A stretch of 64,000 nt of DNA from Bacteroidota bacterium (GTDB taxonomy: Bacteria; Bacteroidota; Ignavibacteria; UBA10030): the NCBI GenBank assembly GCA_025454835.1, contig JALONQ010000001.1:186001-250000 (forward strand). The letters are read 5' to 3'. A model generated the notes under the pieces. That model did not search any database. It had not been told where the DNA came from and worked only from the letters and a program-made list of their open reading frames with translations. Both the position numbers and the translations under genes were made by a program. Positions 1-9,921 of this stretch are shown here, piece after piece; position 1 is the stretch's first letter, and each line of letters starts with the position of its first letter.

Positions 1-2322
1 ATGCGCTTTGAGATACGCGGTCTGGTAGGCGAGGACGGAATACGCGACCGAGTGCGACTTGTTGAAGCCGTACGACGCAAACTTTTCGATCAAGTCGTAG
101 ATCTCGCCGGCGATCTTTCCGTCGATGGCGTGTTCCGAAGCGCTCTTCACGAACTTCGCCTTCTGCTCCTCCATCAGCTTCTTGTCCTTCTTCCCCATCG
201 CGCGCCGCAGGAGGTCGGCTTGCGCCAGCGAGAACCCGGCGATCTCGCTCGCGATCTTCATCACCTGTTCCTGATACACGATGACGCCGTACGTATCCCG
301 CAGGATCGGCTCGAGCTTCGGGTGCAGATACGTGATCGACTGCCGCCCGTGCTTGCGATCGATGAAGTTCGGGATGTTCTCCATCGGACCCGGCCGGTAC
401 AAGGCGTTCATGGCCACGAGATCGTGGATCGTGTTCGGCTTCAGCTTGCGCAAGTAGTCCTGCATCCCGGAACTTTCGAACTGGAAGATGGCCACGGTCT
501 GCCCCTTCCCGAACAGATCGAACGTCTTCGGGTCCGGATGCGGAAGGCGGTCGAGGTCGAGGTCGACGCCATGACCTTCTTTTACCATCGCCACCGCGTC
601 ATCGATCACCGTCAGCGTCCGAAGGCCGAGGAAGTCCATCTTCAGCAGGCCCGCATCCTCGAGGTCCTTCATGTTGTACTGCGTCATGAGGTCCGTTTGC
701 GGTGTCTTGTACATCGGCACGTAGTCGCTCACTTGTCCCGGCGCAATGACGACCCCGGCCGCGTGCGTCGACACGTTACGATTCATCCCCTCCAGCACCT
801 TCGCCGTCTTGATGAGCAGGCGGATCTTCTCGTCCGTACTCTCCTTCACCCACTTCAGGTCCGGTATGGTCTCGAGCGCCTCCGCGATCGGCGTCACCTT
901 CCCTTGAATGACCGGTATCTGCTTCGTGATCGAGTCGATCGTGCCGAGCGGGATGCCGAGCACCCGGCCGATGTCTTTGAGGACGGCGCGAGCCGAGAGC
1001 GTGCCGAACGTGATGATCTGCGCGACCGACTGATCGCCGTATTTCTGCCGGACGTACTCAATGACCCTGTCACGTTTGTCGTCGGCAAAGTCGATATCGA
1101 TGTCGGGCATCGATACTCGCTCGGGGTTCAGGAAGCGCTCGAACAGCAGGTCGTACAGAAGCGGGTCGACGTTCGTGATGCCCAGCGCGTACGACACGAT
1201 GCTGCCGGCCGCGCTGCCTCGTCCCGGACCGACACGCACGCCCATTCCACGAGCCGCCGCGATGAAGTCCTGCACGATCAAGAAATAGCCCGCGTAGCCC
1301 ATCCGCTGGATCGTCTCGATCTCGAGGTCGATGCGAGCCTTCATTTCAGGCGTCACGGCAGCGTAGCGCTTCTGGAGGCCCTGGCGGGCGAGCTGTTCAA
1401 AGTAGGCGTTCGGATCCTTGACCCCCGCTTCGGAGGGAATGGGAAACGCCGGCATATGGTTCGTCTTGAGGTCGAGCTCGACGTTGCATTGCTCGGCGAT
1501 CTCGAGCGTGCTGCGGAGCGCCTCCGGCTGGTCTCTGAAGAGCTTGTGCATCTCCGCCGCCGACTTGAAGTAGAGCTGGTCGGTGCCATAGCGGAGCTTG
1601 GAGATGTCCGGTGTGTAGGCCGCCGTGGCGTCGGGGATCGCCAGCATGATGTTGTGCGGCATGGCGTGGTCCGGCGCCACGTAGTGACAGTCGTTCGTGG
1701 CCACCAACTTCAGCCCGAGTTCTTTCGCGAGCCTGGGCGCGTCCCGCAGGATCGGGACCTCCACATCCATCCCATGGTTCTGGATCTCGATGTAGAAGTC
1801 GTTGCCGAAGATCTCTTTGTAGACGCCGGCGTACTCCCGGGCATCATCGTAGCGCCCCTCCTTCAGGTGCGCCCCCACCACGCCTCCAGGACACGCTGAC
1901 GTGCAGATGATCCCGGCACGATAGCGGTTCAGGACCTCGGCGTCGATGCGGGGCTTGGAGTAGAAGCCTTCGGTGTGGCCGATCGTGCAGAGCTTCATCA
2001 AATTGTGATAGCCCTGCAGGTCCTTGGCCAGCAGGAGGAGATGGTGATACTTCCCCGAACTGCCTCCACCCCGCTCCGTTCCCTCTCGCGCGAACCGGCT
2101 GCCTTTGGTGACGACATACGCCTCGCACCCGATGATCGGCTTGACCCCCGCCTTCTTGGCCTTCTTGTAGAACTCAACGGCGCCGAACATGACGCCATGG
2201 TCCGACAACGCCACCGACGGCATCTTGTTCTCAACAGCGGCATGCACCAATCCCTCGACCGTGGCAGCACCGTCGAGGAGGCTGTAGTGGGTGTGATTGT
2301 GGAGATGGATGAATTCAGGCAT
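1..2322 (-). CDS. dnaE: DNA polymerase III alpha subunit, N-terminal 774 residues (3' end outside window)
   Basis: Catalytic subunit of the replicative polymerase (C-family). The frame opens with an ATG at 2320-2322 and stays open to the window edge, giving 774 of the usual 1,100-1,200 residues. Residues 6-17 form an HxH-type PHP motif (HLHNHTHYSLLD), so the PHP domain looks metal-binding as in Thermus rather than degenerate as in E. coli. The palm is recognisable by GPGRGSAAGS and by PDIDIDF near residue 404, which carries the first two catalytic aspartates. The visible part ends in the conserved NKSHSVAYS...AYQTAYLKAH segment of the fingers/thumb region. Upstream, on the minus strand, a TTTG lies 20 bases before TATTCGTG, a weak match to the promoter pattern seen elsewhere in this window. 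The ALDH gene upstream appears to end in its own hairpin. Confidence 0.97.
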   Translation of the reverse strand, partial: MPEFIHLHNHTHYSLLDGAATVEGLVHAAVENKMPSVALSDHGVMFGAVEFYKKAKKAGVKPIIGCEAYVVTKGSRFAREGTERGGGSSGKYHHLLLLAKDLQGYHNLMKLCTIGHTEGFYSKPRIDAEVLNRYRAGIICTSACPGGVVGAHLKEGRYDDAREYAGVYKEIFGNDFYIEIQNHGMDVEVPILRDAPRLAKELGLKLVATNDCHYVAPDHAMPHNIMLAIPDATAAYTPDISKLRYGTDQLYFKSAAEMHKLFRDQPEALRSTLEIAEQCNVELDLKTNHMPAFPIPSEAGVKDPNAYFEQLARQGLQKRYAAVTPEMKARIDLEIETIQRMGYAGYFLIVQDFIAAARGMGVRVGPGRGSAAGSIVSYALGITNVDPLLYDLLFERFLNPERVSMPDIDIDFADDKRDRVIEYVRQKYGDQSVAQIITFGTLSARAVLKDIGRVLGIPLGTIDSITKQIPVIQGKVTPIAEALETIPDLKWVKESTDEKIRLLIKTAKVLEGMNRNVSTHAAGVVIAPGQVSDYVPMYKTPQTDLMTQYNMKDLEDAGLLKMDFLGLRTLTVIDDAVAMVKEGHGVDLDLDRLPHPDPKTFDLFGKGQTVAIFQFESSGMQDYLRKLKPNTIHDLVAMNALYRPGPMENIPNFIDRKHGRQSITYLHPKLEPILRDTYGVIVYQEQVMKIASEIAGFSLAQADLLRRAMGKKDKKLMEEQKAKFVKSASEHAIDGKIAGEIYDLIEKFASYGFNKSHSVAYSVLAYQTAYLKAH

Positions 2323-2372
2323 CAGAGCGGCAAGCACGAATATTGAAATACGAAATGCGAAACAAATTCGAA

Positions 2373-2397
2373 AGCCTTGGAGCAGAAGCCCAAGGCT
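2373..2397 (-). terminator. Possible intrinsic terminator after the aldehyde dehydrogenase gene
   Basis: Perfect 8-bp stem (AGCCTTGG/CCAAGGCT) with a 9-base loop, 36 bases beyond the ALDH stop. It is followed on the minus strand by a T-rich stretch (TTCGAATTTGTTT). It would separate ALDH from dnaE. Confidence 0.5.
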
Positions 2398-2432
2398 CCA
2401 ACATCAGTGAACACTGCGTTTGTGCGCAAATC

Positions 2433-3860
2433 TCAAGAGGTTCTAAGGGCGAACAGGCGCGGCTCGGTCATGGACTCGATCGCATACCGCACCCCTTCGC
2501 GTCCGAACCCGGATTCCTTGACCCCGCCATACGGCATATGGTCGATACGATACGAGGAGGCGTCGTTCACGATGACCCCGCCGACCTGGAGTTCCTCGAA
2601 CGCCTTCCACGCGTGGCTCAGGTCATTGGTGAAGATGCCGGCCTGCAATCCGAATGCGGACCGGTTGACCTCGCGGACACCATCCTCGAAGCTGTCGAAG
2701 GGTTCGAGCGTGACAACGGGTCCGAACACTTCCTCACAAACCACCTTGGAGGCGGGCGCCGCATTCGTCAACACCATGGGGGGCACAACGCGCCCCGACC
2801 GCTTGCGGGTGGTGAGCACTCTGGCCCCCTCCGCAACGGCCTCATCCACCCACGTCTCAACACGCATGGCATTAGCCTCATCGATCATCGGCCCGACGAC
2901 GACATTCGGATCCATCGGGTCGCCGACCGGGAGCGCATCCGCAGCGGAAGCGAATGTCTCGATGAAGCGCTCATACACCGAGCGATGCACCAGGATGCGT
3001 TGCGTCTTGATACATACCTGACCGGAGTATGCAAACGCCGCCGAGACCAGCCGGGGAATCGCGTCAGAAAGGTCCGCCGATGCATCGACGATCACGCCCG
3101 CATTCCCGCCCAGCTCGAGGACGACCTTCTTCCTCCCCGCCTTGGCCTTGAGGGCCCAGCCCACGGGAGCGCTCCCGGTGAAGGTCAAGACCCCGACGCG
3201 TTCGTCGGTGGCCAGCCGCTCCGCGCTTCGCCCGGGAGCCGGGACCACGTTCACCGATTCCTTCGGATACCCGGCCTCGACGATCAGCGATCCCAGTGCA
3301 AGAGCGGTCAGAGATGCCGTCGACGCCGGTTTGAGCACGAACGCGTTCCCGGCCGCCATGGCCGGCGCCAGCTTGTGAGCGACCAGGTTCAGGGGGAAGT
3401 TGAACGGGCTGATCGCGGCGACCACGCCGATCGGAAAGCGCCGGACGAGGCCGACGCGTCCGCGCGAGGCCTCATTCAGGTCAAGCGGGAGGATCTCACC
3501 GCCGATCCGCTTCGCTTCTTCGGAGGCGATCGTGAACGTCGCGATCGCCCGCTGCACCTCGACGCGGGCGAACTTCAGCGGCTTGCCAACCTCGCGCGCG
3601 ATGATCGTGGAGAACCATTCGGCGTTCGCTTCCAGCAGTCCGCCCACGCGCCGCAGAATGTCATAACGCTCGAACGATGCAAGATCCCGCGTTGCCTTGA
3701 ACCCGTGCACGGCCGACGCGATCGCAGCATCGATGTGCATTTCGCCGCAGATCCCGTGCTGACCAACCGTGGAGCCGTCCCACGGACTGATGGAGGGGGC
3801 CGACGGTAGGTCGGTTCGAGCCGTACCGGAAATGAGAGCGAGTGGAATGGCAGGAATCAT
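2433..3860 (-). CDS. NAD(P)-dependent aldehyde dehydrogenase, lactaldehyde/GAPN-like
   Basis: A 475-residue member of the aldehyde dehydrogenase superfamily, which oxidises an aldehyde to the acid with NAD(P). The catalytic set is intact: N154 in SPFNFPLN, K177 in LKPAS, the FTGS glycine motif near 227-230, E249 in LELGG and nucleophile C283 in SGQVC. The C-terminal half has the expected EEVFGPV motif. The text most resembles the lactaldehyde/non-phosphorylating glyceraldehyde-3-phosphate branch, but the substrate cannot be read from sequence. I chose the ATG at 3858-3860. A longer frame begins at 3998, but its first 46 residues are arginine-rich and unlike the family and would overlap the proS end. 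It lies 141 bases downstream of proS on the same strand and has a candidate terminator behind it. Confidence 0.9.
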   Translation of the reverse strand: MIPAIPLALISGTARTDLPSAPSISPWDGSTVGQHGICGEMHIDAAIASAVHGFKATRDLASFERYDILRRVGGLLEANAEWFSTIIAREVGKPLKFARVEVQRAIATFTIASEEAKRIGGEILPLDLNEASRGRVGLVRRFPIGVVAAISPFNFPLNLVAHKLAPAMAAGNAFVLKPASTASLTALALGSLIVEAGYPKESVNVVPAPGRSAERLATDERVGVLTFTGSAPVGWALKAKAGRKKVVLELGGNAGVIVDASADLSDAIPRLVSAAFAYSGQVCIKTQRILVHRSVYERFIETFASAADALPVGDPMDPNVVVGPMIDEANAMRVETWVDEAVAEGARVLTTRKRSGRVVPPMVLTNAAPASKVVCEEVFGPVVTLEPFDSFEDGVREVNRSAFGLQAGIFTNDLSHAWKAFEELQVGGVIVNDASSYRIDHMPYGGVKESGFGREGVRYAIESMTEPRLFALRTS

Positions 3861-4001
3861 ACCGAGCGACCCGAGATTGGAAGCATGACGAGCGAAACCC
3901 GCCGGACGCAAGACGTGCCACGTGAATACGGCGGCATGTCGCAAGAAATGCGAGCCGGTCGGCCGGACGTATCCGCGCCGACCGGCCGGGAGAGCCAACC
4001 G

Positions 4002-5696
4002 TTACAGCGACTTGAGCAGATCCTGGACTCCGGCCACGACTCCGTCGACGGGAACCATGGAACGTTCTCCCCTCTTGCGCACCTTCAGCTCCAGTTGGCC
4101 GTTCTTCAGCCCCTTCTCGCCGACGATCACCTGCACCGGCATGCCGAGCAGGTCCGCATCCTTGAACTTGAACCCTGGCGAGACGCTCGACCGGTCATCG
4201 AGCAGCACCGTGAGCCCGGCCTGCTGGAGCTGCCGGTAAGTCTGATGGGCGTGCAGCACGATGTCGGAATTGTTCATGTTGACGGCCACGACATGCACAT
4301 CAAACGGCGCGAGCGCCGCCGGCCACACGATCCCGTTCTCGTCGTGCCCCTGCTCAATGGCGCAGGCGAGAATTCGCTCGAGCCCGATGCCATACGAGCC
4401 CATGATGACCAGCTGCGACTGCCCGCTTTCGTCCAGATAGCGGATGTTCAGCGCCTCCGAGTACTTGGTCCCGAGCTTGAAAATATGGCCGAGCTCGATC
4501 GCATTCGTGACCCGTAGGGCCTGACCGCAGGAAGGACACGGCTCGCCGTTCTCGACCGATCGGACGTCGGCGTACTCCAGCTTCGGCACGTCTCGCGTCA
4601 GGTCGATGTTCCTGAGATGAAGGTCGTTGACGTTCGCTCCGCTGATAAGGCCGTTGGCATTCTTCAATCGCAGGTCGGCAATGATCCGGCCTTTGAACCC
4701 GATCGGACCGATCGATCCGGCGTCCGCTCCCGTCGTCGCACGCAGGTCCTCGGGACTGGCCGCACGGTACTCGCCGCCCCCCAGCGCCGCCCCCAGCTTC
4801 GTTTCGTTCACCTGGTCGTTGCCGACCGTGAGGATCAGGACCGGCTTGCTGTCGTGCAGATAGATCCGCGATTTCGCGAGCCGTTCGTGCGGGACATTCA
4901 GGAAGGCGGCTAGCTCATCGATCGTCTTCACATTCGGCGTGTCGATCTTCTCCGGAGCGCCATGGTCCGTTGCGCGGCCGACTGCCGAGAGGCCTGACGT
5001 CGCGATCTCCAGATTGGCCGCGTAGTCGCATGCCGGGCACTTGGCAACCGTGTCCTCGCCATGCTCCGATTCGACCATGAACTCCTGGGAACCCGTCCCT
5101 CCCATCGCCCCGCTCGATGCCCCAACGACAAAGAACTTCAGGCCGCACCGGGAGAAGATCTTGCGGTAGGCTTCGGCATGGAGATCGTAGCCTGTGTCGA
5201 GGTCTTCCCAGGTCCGGTCGAGCGTGTACGAATCCTTCATCGTGAATTGTCGTCCGCGAAGTACACCCGACCGGGGACGCGGCTCGTTCCGGAACTTCGT
5301 CTGGATCTGATACCAGATCTGCGGAAGGTCCTTGTACGACTGGATGTGCATCGCCCCGAGCCAGCCGATCACTTCTTCGTGCGTCGGAGCCAGTACGAGG
5401 TCGCGTTCCTTCACGCTCAAGATGAAATTCGGGATGTTTCGGCGGCCGGTCTGCACCCACAGCGATTCAGGGTTGAGCGCCGGCAGCAGGAATTCCTGCC
5501 CGCCGATGGCGTTCATCTCCTCTCGGATGATGCGCTCCGCCTTGTGCAATGCGCGCACCATCATCGGCAGATACGCGTAGACTCCGCCCGTCAACTGACG
5601 CATGAGCCCCGCGCGAAGCATCAGTCGGTGACTGGGAATGGTCGCGTCGGCGGGGATCTCTTTGAGAGTTGGGATGAACGATCGGGAGATTCTCAC
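4002..5696 (-). CDS. proS: Prolyl-tRNA synthetase, bacterial type with editing insertion
   Basis: Class II aminoacyl-tRNA synthetase charging tRNA-Pro. At 564 residues it has the usual length of the bacterial form. The N-terminus has the motif 1 context (PSHRLMLRAGLMRQLTGGVYAYLP). The inserted YbaK-like cis-editing domain, which removes mischarged Ala, spans about residues 235-385. Motif 3 is seen as GSYGIGLERILACAIEQ, and the C-terminal anticodon-binding domain follows from about residue 465. Two Cys pairs (CPAC near 215 and CPSC near 395) are present. It follows tRNA-Arg on the same strand by 117 bases. No good promoter match was seen in that gap, so it may be read through from the tRNA. 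Confidence 0.97.
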   Translation of the reverse strand: MRISRSFIPTLKEIPADATIPSHRLMLRAGLMRQLTGGVYAYLPMMVRALHKAERIIREEMNAIGGQEFLLPALNPESLWVQTGRRNIPNFILSVKERDLVLAPTHEEVIGWLGAMHIQSYKDLPQIWYQIQTKFRNEPRPRSGVLRGRQFTMKDSYTLDRTWEDLDTGYDLHAEAYRKIFSRCGLKFFVVGASSGAMGGTGSQEFMVESEHGEDTVAKCPACDYAANLEIATSGLSAVGRATDHGAPEKIDTPNVKTIDELAAFLNVPHERLAKSRIYLHDSKPVLILTVGNDQVNETKLGAALGGGEYRAASPEDLRATTGADAGSIGPIGFKGRIIADLRLKNANGLISGANVNDLHLRNIDLTRDVPKLEYADVRSVENGEPCPSCGQALRVTNAIELGHIFKLGTKYSEALNIRYLDESGQSQLVIMGSYGIGLERILACAIEQGHDENGIVWPAALAPFDVHVVAVNMNNSDIVLHAHQTYRQLQQAGLTVLLDDRSSVSPGFKFKDADLLGMPVQVIVGEKGLKNGQLELKVRKRGERSMVPVDGVVAGVQDLLKSL

Positions 5697-5813
5697 GATG
5701 GGAAGGCCGGAGAGAGTGACAGCAGGAACGGAATTGATGATTGTCGAATGCCGGTTGGCACCTGGCGGCTGAAGATCCTCCGAAAATGGCCAACCCTGGG
5801 GTCTTCCCCTGAG

Positions 5814-5888
5814 TACCCCCGAGAGGATTCGAACCTCCGACCAACGGTTTAGGAAACCGCTGCTCTATCCAATCTGAGCTACGGGGGC
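5814..5888 (-). tRNA. tRNA-Arg(CCU)
   Basis: A 75-base cloverleaf: acceptor GCCCCCG pairs with CGGGGGT (the first pair is G-U). The anticodon loop TTCCTAA sits on a 5-bp stem and gives anticodon CCU, decoding AGG. The T loop is TTCGAAT on a 5-bp stem and the discriminator is A. CCA is not encoded. It is preceded by a strong promoter match at 5914-5945. Confidence 0.95.
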
Positions 5889-5913
5889 GGGTATGCTGGG
5901 AGGCGAACCGGTG

Positions 5914-5945
5914 CAAAGATAAGAATTCGCGTGCGCGATTTCAAT
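5914..5945 (-). promoter_or_regulatory. Bacteroidetes-type promoter of tRNA-Arg
   Basis: On the minus strand the sequence reads ATTG, exactly 20 bases, then TATCTTTG, an exact match to the Bacteroidetes -7 consensus TAnnTTTG with a -33 TTG. Predicted transcription begins near 5907, about 19 bases before the mature tRNA 5' end. It lies between glgB (stop at 5976) and the tRNA. Confidence 0.75.
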
Positions 5946-5975
5946 CTCTTGCTTGTGATACTTGAGGGCGTCCCC

Positions 5976-8207
5976 CTACGCTGATGGTCGAAGATACAAG
6001 ACCCCCAGCGGCGGCAATGTCAGCACCAATGAGTTCGGCCGTCCGTGGAATGGCACCGCCTCCGTCCACGCTTCGCCCCCGTTGCCGATGTTCGAACCAG
6101 CGTAGGCGGTCGAATCGGTGTTGACCACCTCGGCATACCGTCCGTTGTACGGCGCCCCGACCCGATACCTTGGCCGGGGAACGGGTGTGAAGTTGCACAC
6201 GACGAGCACATGCTCTGACCGGTCATGATTCCAGCGCAGGAATGCGATGACGCTGTTGTGCGCGTCGTGAAAATCGACCCACTCGAAGCCCGTGTAGGAG
6301 AAGTCGACCTCGTGCAGCGGCGTCAGTGTCCGGTAACAGCGGTTGAGGTCGTCCGTCAGACGCTGCACACCGCGGTGAAGGTCGTACTGCAACACGAACC
6401 AATCGAGCTGACGGTCGTGGTCCCACTCGGCGCGCTGGCCGATCTCGCCTCCCATGAACAGCAGCTTCTTGCCGGGGAAGGCGTACATCAGGCCGTACAG
6501 CGAGCGCAAATTCGCGAACTGCTGCCATTCATCCCCGGGCATCTTTGAGAGAAGCGCTCCCTTGCCATGGACGACCTCGTCGTGCGAAAGCGGCAGCAGG
6601 AACCGTTCGGAAAATGCGTACAGCAGCGCAAAGGTCAGGTTTCCCTGGTGGTACGAGCGATGGACCGGATTCTTGGTGAAGTACTCGAGCGTATCGTGCA
6701 TCCAGCCCATATTCCACTTCATGCTGAACCCGAGACCTCCATGTGACAGATCTCCGGTCACCTGCGGCCAGGCGGTCGACTCTTCGGCGACGGTCAGGAC
6801 GCCCGGATAGTAGTGGTGGATGAGCCCATTGAGCGCCTTCACGAACGCGATCGCCTCAATATTCTCCCGGCCCCCATACTGGTTCGGGATCCACTCACCC
6901 GGCTTTCGCGAATAATCAAGATAGAGCATCGAGGCAACCGCATCGATACGGAGCCCGTCGATGTGGTATTTCTCAACCCAGAACAGCGCGTTGGAAAGAA
7001 GGAAGTTCTTGACCTCGCTTCGACCGTAGTTGAAAATGAGCGTTCCCCAATCCTGATGCTCCCCTTTCCGCGGGTCTTCGTGCTCATACAGCGCCGAGCC
7101 GTCGAAACGGCTGAGCGCGTGGTCGTCCTTCGGAAAATGAGCCGGGACCCAGTCGAGGATGACCCCGATCCCGTTCTGATGACAATGATCGACGAAGTAC
7201 ATGAAATCGTGTGGATGACCAAACCGGCTCGTCGGAGCATAATAGCCGGTCACCTGGTATCCCCACGAGCCGTCGAAGGGATGCTCCATCACGGGCATCA
7301 GCTCGATATGCGTGTAGCCGCGCGCCTTGACATGATCGACCAGGAGATGCGCCAATTCCCGATAGGTATGCCAACGGTTCTCGGCGTAGACGTTCCGCAT
7401 CCACGACCCCAAATGGACCTCGTAGACGCTCATTGGACGCCGCGCATCCTGCGTCTGAGGTCGTTCACGTATCCACGACCCGTCCTTCCAATCGTAGCCG
7501 TCGAGAGAATTGACGACCGACGCTGTCTTCGGGCGGATCTCCATCTCCGTCGCATACGGGTCGGTCTTGTCGAGCGACTCCTTATCGTTTCCGCGCACCT
7601 GGAACTTGTAGAGATCGCCATTTCCAAGGCCCGGGATGAACAGCTCCCAGATGCCTGAGTTACCCAGCACCCGCATTTGGTGGCGCCGCGGGTCCCACGT
7701 GTTGAAGCCGCCGATGACGCTGACGCTCCGGGCGTTCGGAGCCCAGACGGCGAACGAGACTCCGTCAACACCGTTGACGTTGCGCGGATGGGCACCGAGC
7801 TTCTCGTAGATCCGGTGATGATCGCCGGCATTGAACAGATATCGGTCCTCGTCCGTCAGGATCGGCAAGAACGAGTACGGATCTGCCGTCTCCCACTGGC
7901 CGCCGGCCTTCCAAGTGAACCGAAGCCGATACGCGAAGACCTCCTTGACGTTGGGGAACCAGGCTTCGAAGAAACCGTCGGGATGCGCCAGCACCATCGC
8001 CGACATCTTCGCCACCTTCGCGTCCGCCAAAACGTCGATGCCCGACGCGTCGGGGGCAAGGACCCGGATCGCCACCCCCTGCTCGTCCTTGCGCTTCACA
8101 GAATGCGCGCCCAGGATCGTGAATGGGTCGTGATGGTCCGTGGCCAGGAGGCGGCGGAGTTCGCCGTCTGGCACTGAACTCGTATTCGGGAAGGTCTTCT
8201 TACTCAT
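5976..8207 (-). CDS. glgB: 1,4-alpha-glucan branching enzyme
   Basis: Forms alpha-1,6 branches in glycogen (GH13). It has 743 residues, typical of the long form. An N-terminal beta-sandwich precedes the CBM48 domain at about 120-215. In the catalytic barrel, D422 in DGLRID is the nucleophile and E475 in TVAEEST the acid/base; HDEVVHGK is also present. The C-terminal all-beta domain ends in [11 protein letters not shown]. Its ATG overlaps the stop of nadD as ATGA (8204-8207), so it is the last gene of the long chain that carries the trp genes. No other glycogen gene lies nearby. Confidence 0.96.
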   Translation of the reverse strand: MSKKTFPNTSSVPDGELRRLLATDHHDPFTILGAHSVKRKDEQGVAIRVLAPDASGIDVLADAKVAKMSAMVLAHPDGFFEAWFPNVKEVFAYRLRFTWKAGGQWETADPYSFLPILTDEDRYLFNAGDHHRIYEKLGAHPRNVNGVDGVSFAVWAPNARSVSVIGGFNTWDPRRHQMRVLGNSGIWELFIPGLGNGDLYKFQVRGNDKESLDKTDPYATEMEIRPKTASVVNSLDGYDWKDGSWIRERPQTQDARRPMSVYEVHLGSWMRNVYAENRWHTYRELAHLLVDHVKARGYTHIELMPVMEHPFDGSWGYQVTGYYAPTSRFGHPHDFMYFVDHCHQNGIGVILDWVPAHFPKDDHALSRFDGSALYEHEDPRKGEHQDWGTLIFNYGRSEVKNFLLSNALFWVEKYHIDGLRIDAVASMLYLDYSRKPGEWIPNQYGGRENIEAIAFVKALNGLIHHYYPGVLTVAEESTAWPQVTGDLSHGGLGFSMKWNMGWMHDTLEYFTKNPVHRSYHQGNLTFALLYAFSERFLLPLSHDEVVHGKGALLSKMPGDEWQQFANLRSLYGLMYAFPGKKLLFMGGEIGQRAEWDHDRQLDWFVLQYDLHRGVQRLTDDLNRCYRTLTPLHEVDFSYTGFEWVDFHDAHNSVIAFLRWNHDRSEHVLVVCNFTPVPRPRYRVGAPYNGRYAEVVNTDSTAYAGSNIGNGGEAWTEAVPFHGRPNSLVLTLPPLGVLYLRPSA

Positions 8208-8827
8208 GGTCTGGACCTGCGATTGGCCGGCCGATAGAGACGGTGCTTTCGGAGATATGATTCCACGGCGGGTGGCACCAGGAACCGGATGGAGCGGGTC
8301 CGCCCCTGGAGGGCGCGGATGACAGTGGCGGAGATGTCAAGCGATCCGCCTTCCAGCACGACGACCGCCGTCCGACGCCTGACAGCAGCTGAGATCGGAA
8401 ATCCTGGTCGCCGGTATACCGCCAGGCGGCACATCTGCAGCAGAGCGTCCGGTTCTCGCCAAGAGTAGATCTCCCGGAAATTGTCGCTCCCGACGATCAA
8501 CCACAGCGCAGCCTTCGGGTGGGACCTTCGCAACTGCCTAAGGGTGTCGACAGTATACGAAACGCCGCCTCGCCGAACCTCAACATCCGACGCGCGAAAA
8601 CCTCGGTGGCCTCGAACGGCCAATCTCGTCATTGTGAGCCGGTGGAGTGGTGCCGTTGTTCCCCTCCCACGCTTGTGAGGGGCATGGGCGGCTGGCACGA
8701 AGATCACCCTTGAAAGTCCCAACTGTTCGCGGGCGCTCTCGGCGATGATCAAGTGACCCACGTGTGGGGGGTCAAACGTCCCTCCGAAGACACCGATCTT
8801 CTCCGCGATGCGCCGGGATGGCTTCAT
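8204..8827 (-). CDS. nadD: Nicotinate-nucleotide adenylyltransferase
   Basis: Converts nicotinate mononucleotide and ATP to deamido-NAD in NAD synthesis. It has 207 residues from the ATG at 8825-8827, which overlaps the glycosyltransferase stop as ATGA. The nucleotidyltransferase motif [12 protein letters not shown] (GxFxPxHxGH) is near residues 15-26, with VGSDNF in the middle and ISATVIR (ISSTxIR type) near the C-terminus. A 21-residue upstream extension is possible in frame but would run deep into the GT4 gene and lacks family resemblance. It is overlapped by glgB downstream. Confidence 0.95.
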   Translation of the reverse strand: MKPSRRIAEKIGVFGGTFDPPHVGHLIIAESAREQLGLSRVIFVPAAHAPHKRGRGTTAPLHRLTMTRLAVRGHRGFRASDVEVRRGGVSYTVDTLRQLRRSHPKAALWLIVGSDNFREIYSWREPDALLQMCRLAVYRRPGFPISAAVRRRTAVVVLEGGSLDISATVIRALQGRTRSIRFLVPPAVESYLRKHRLYRPANRRSRP

Positions 8828-9921
8828 AAGACCGACGAGTAGGCTTCCAGCGTTTGTTGCACAGTACGCTCCCAACGAAAACGCTGACAATGCAGTAGGC
8901 CTGCTTGTCGCAATGACGACCGCATGGCCTCATCTTGATCCAACGACAAGATCGCATCAGCCAGCCCGCCCGAATCGTCTGGCTCGACAAACGAAGCAGC
9001 TTTTCCGGCCACCTCGGGGAGCGACCCAGCCGTGGTGCAAACGACAGGAGTCCCGCAAGCCATGGCTTCCAGCACAGGAAGGCCAAATCCCTCCCAACGA
9101 GACGGCATGACCAGCATCCGGGCTGCACTCAGGATAACGGGAAGCTCCTCTTCAGGCAAGTGCCGCAGATGCATCATCTTGTCGGCAATCCCTGCCCTTG
9201 CCGCCATCTGCCGAATGGTCGCATCATCCGCCTCGGAACCACCTACGACAACCAGAGATAACTCCTTTGATTTGAACGAGTTCGCTCTAAAGGATTCCAT
9301 CAAAATATCGATGCCCTTGTGCGGTTTTGGATTACCCAAGAACACCGCATATCTATCAGGCAGCCCCCGCCTCTTGCGAACGGCGGCGATCGTTTCGGGG
9401 GTGGCAGGCTCGAATTCCTCGCCGACGCCCAATGGTATCACTCGGATCTTAGACTCCCTCACGCCGATCATCTCGACAAGGTCGCGCTTCGTGGCCTCTG
9501 CATCAGTCAGGACGAGTTCGGCGGTGCGGCAGGCATGTCCGACCATGAAGCGCGCATAGGTGCGTTGAGGCAGGCCAAAATACTCGGGAAACCGCAGGTG
9601 GATCAAATCATGCACCGTCACGACCGTTGGAACACCCGGAGCAAGCGGGGTTGTGTAGTGAGGGGTGTGGAACAGGCTTCGGCCGCTCTGGCGAACATCC
9701 CGCCCAAAGCGGACAAATTCCGCCACACTGTAGGGCTTGTAGGGGAGCGTCTGGATGCGCCATCTCGATGGAAATGGTGATCGCGGATGGAATTCAGGCC
9801 CCACGAACACGGTGCACTCAGGTCCGTCGTGTGATTGCGCGAAGCCCTTGAGCAAGCGCCGAACATACGTGCCGATGCCGTAGTCCTCATACTTCCGCGC
9901 GTCAAACGCGAGCTTGATCAT
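8824..9921 (-). CDS. Glycosyltransferase family 4 (GT-B fold)
   Basis: A 365-residue retaining glycosyltransferase. The N-terminal domain opens with [19 protein letters not shown], typical of the MtfB/WbaZ-like GT4 branch. The C-terminal nucleotide-sugar domain has GNPKPHKG and the [18 protein letters not shown] block that includes the E-x7-E motif. No signal peptide or membrane helix is visible, so it probably works at the inner face of the cytoplasmic membrane on glycan or lipid-linked acceptors. Donor and acceptor are unknown. It is joined by ATGA overlaps to trpB upstream and nadD downstream, so its linkage to tryptophan genes is probably transcriptional only. Confidence 0.88.
   Translation of the reverse strand: MIKLAFDARKYEDYGIGTYVRRLLKGFAQSHDGPECTVFVGPEFHPRSPFPSRWRIQTLPYKPYSVAEFVRFGRDVRQSGRSLFHTPHYTTPLAPGVPTVVTVHDLIHLRFPEYFGLPQRTYARFMVGHACRTAELVLTDAEATKRDLVEMIGVRESKIRVIPLGVGEEFEPATPETIAAVRKRRGLPDRYAVFLGNPKPHKGIDILMESFRANSFKSKELSLVVVGGSEADDATIRQMAARAGIADKMMHLRHLPEEELPVILSAARMLVMPSRWEGFGLPVLEAMACGTPVVCTTAGSLPEVAGKAASFVEPDDSGGLADAILSLDQDEAMRSSLRQAGLLHCQRFRWERTVQQTLEAYSSVL

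Noticed and set aside
1-1899. Long plus-strand open frame of 632 codons
   Set aside because: It is antisense to dnaE, is rich in His/Arg/Asp/Leu as expected for shadow frames in high-GC DNA, and has no recognisable motif.
2343-3809. Plus-strand open frame of 488 codons over the aldehyde dehydrogenase gene
   Set aside because: Antisense shadow. The minus strand encodes an ALDH with all catalytic residues.
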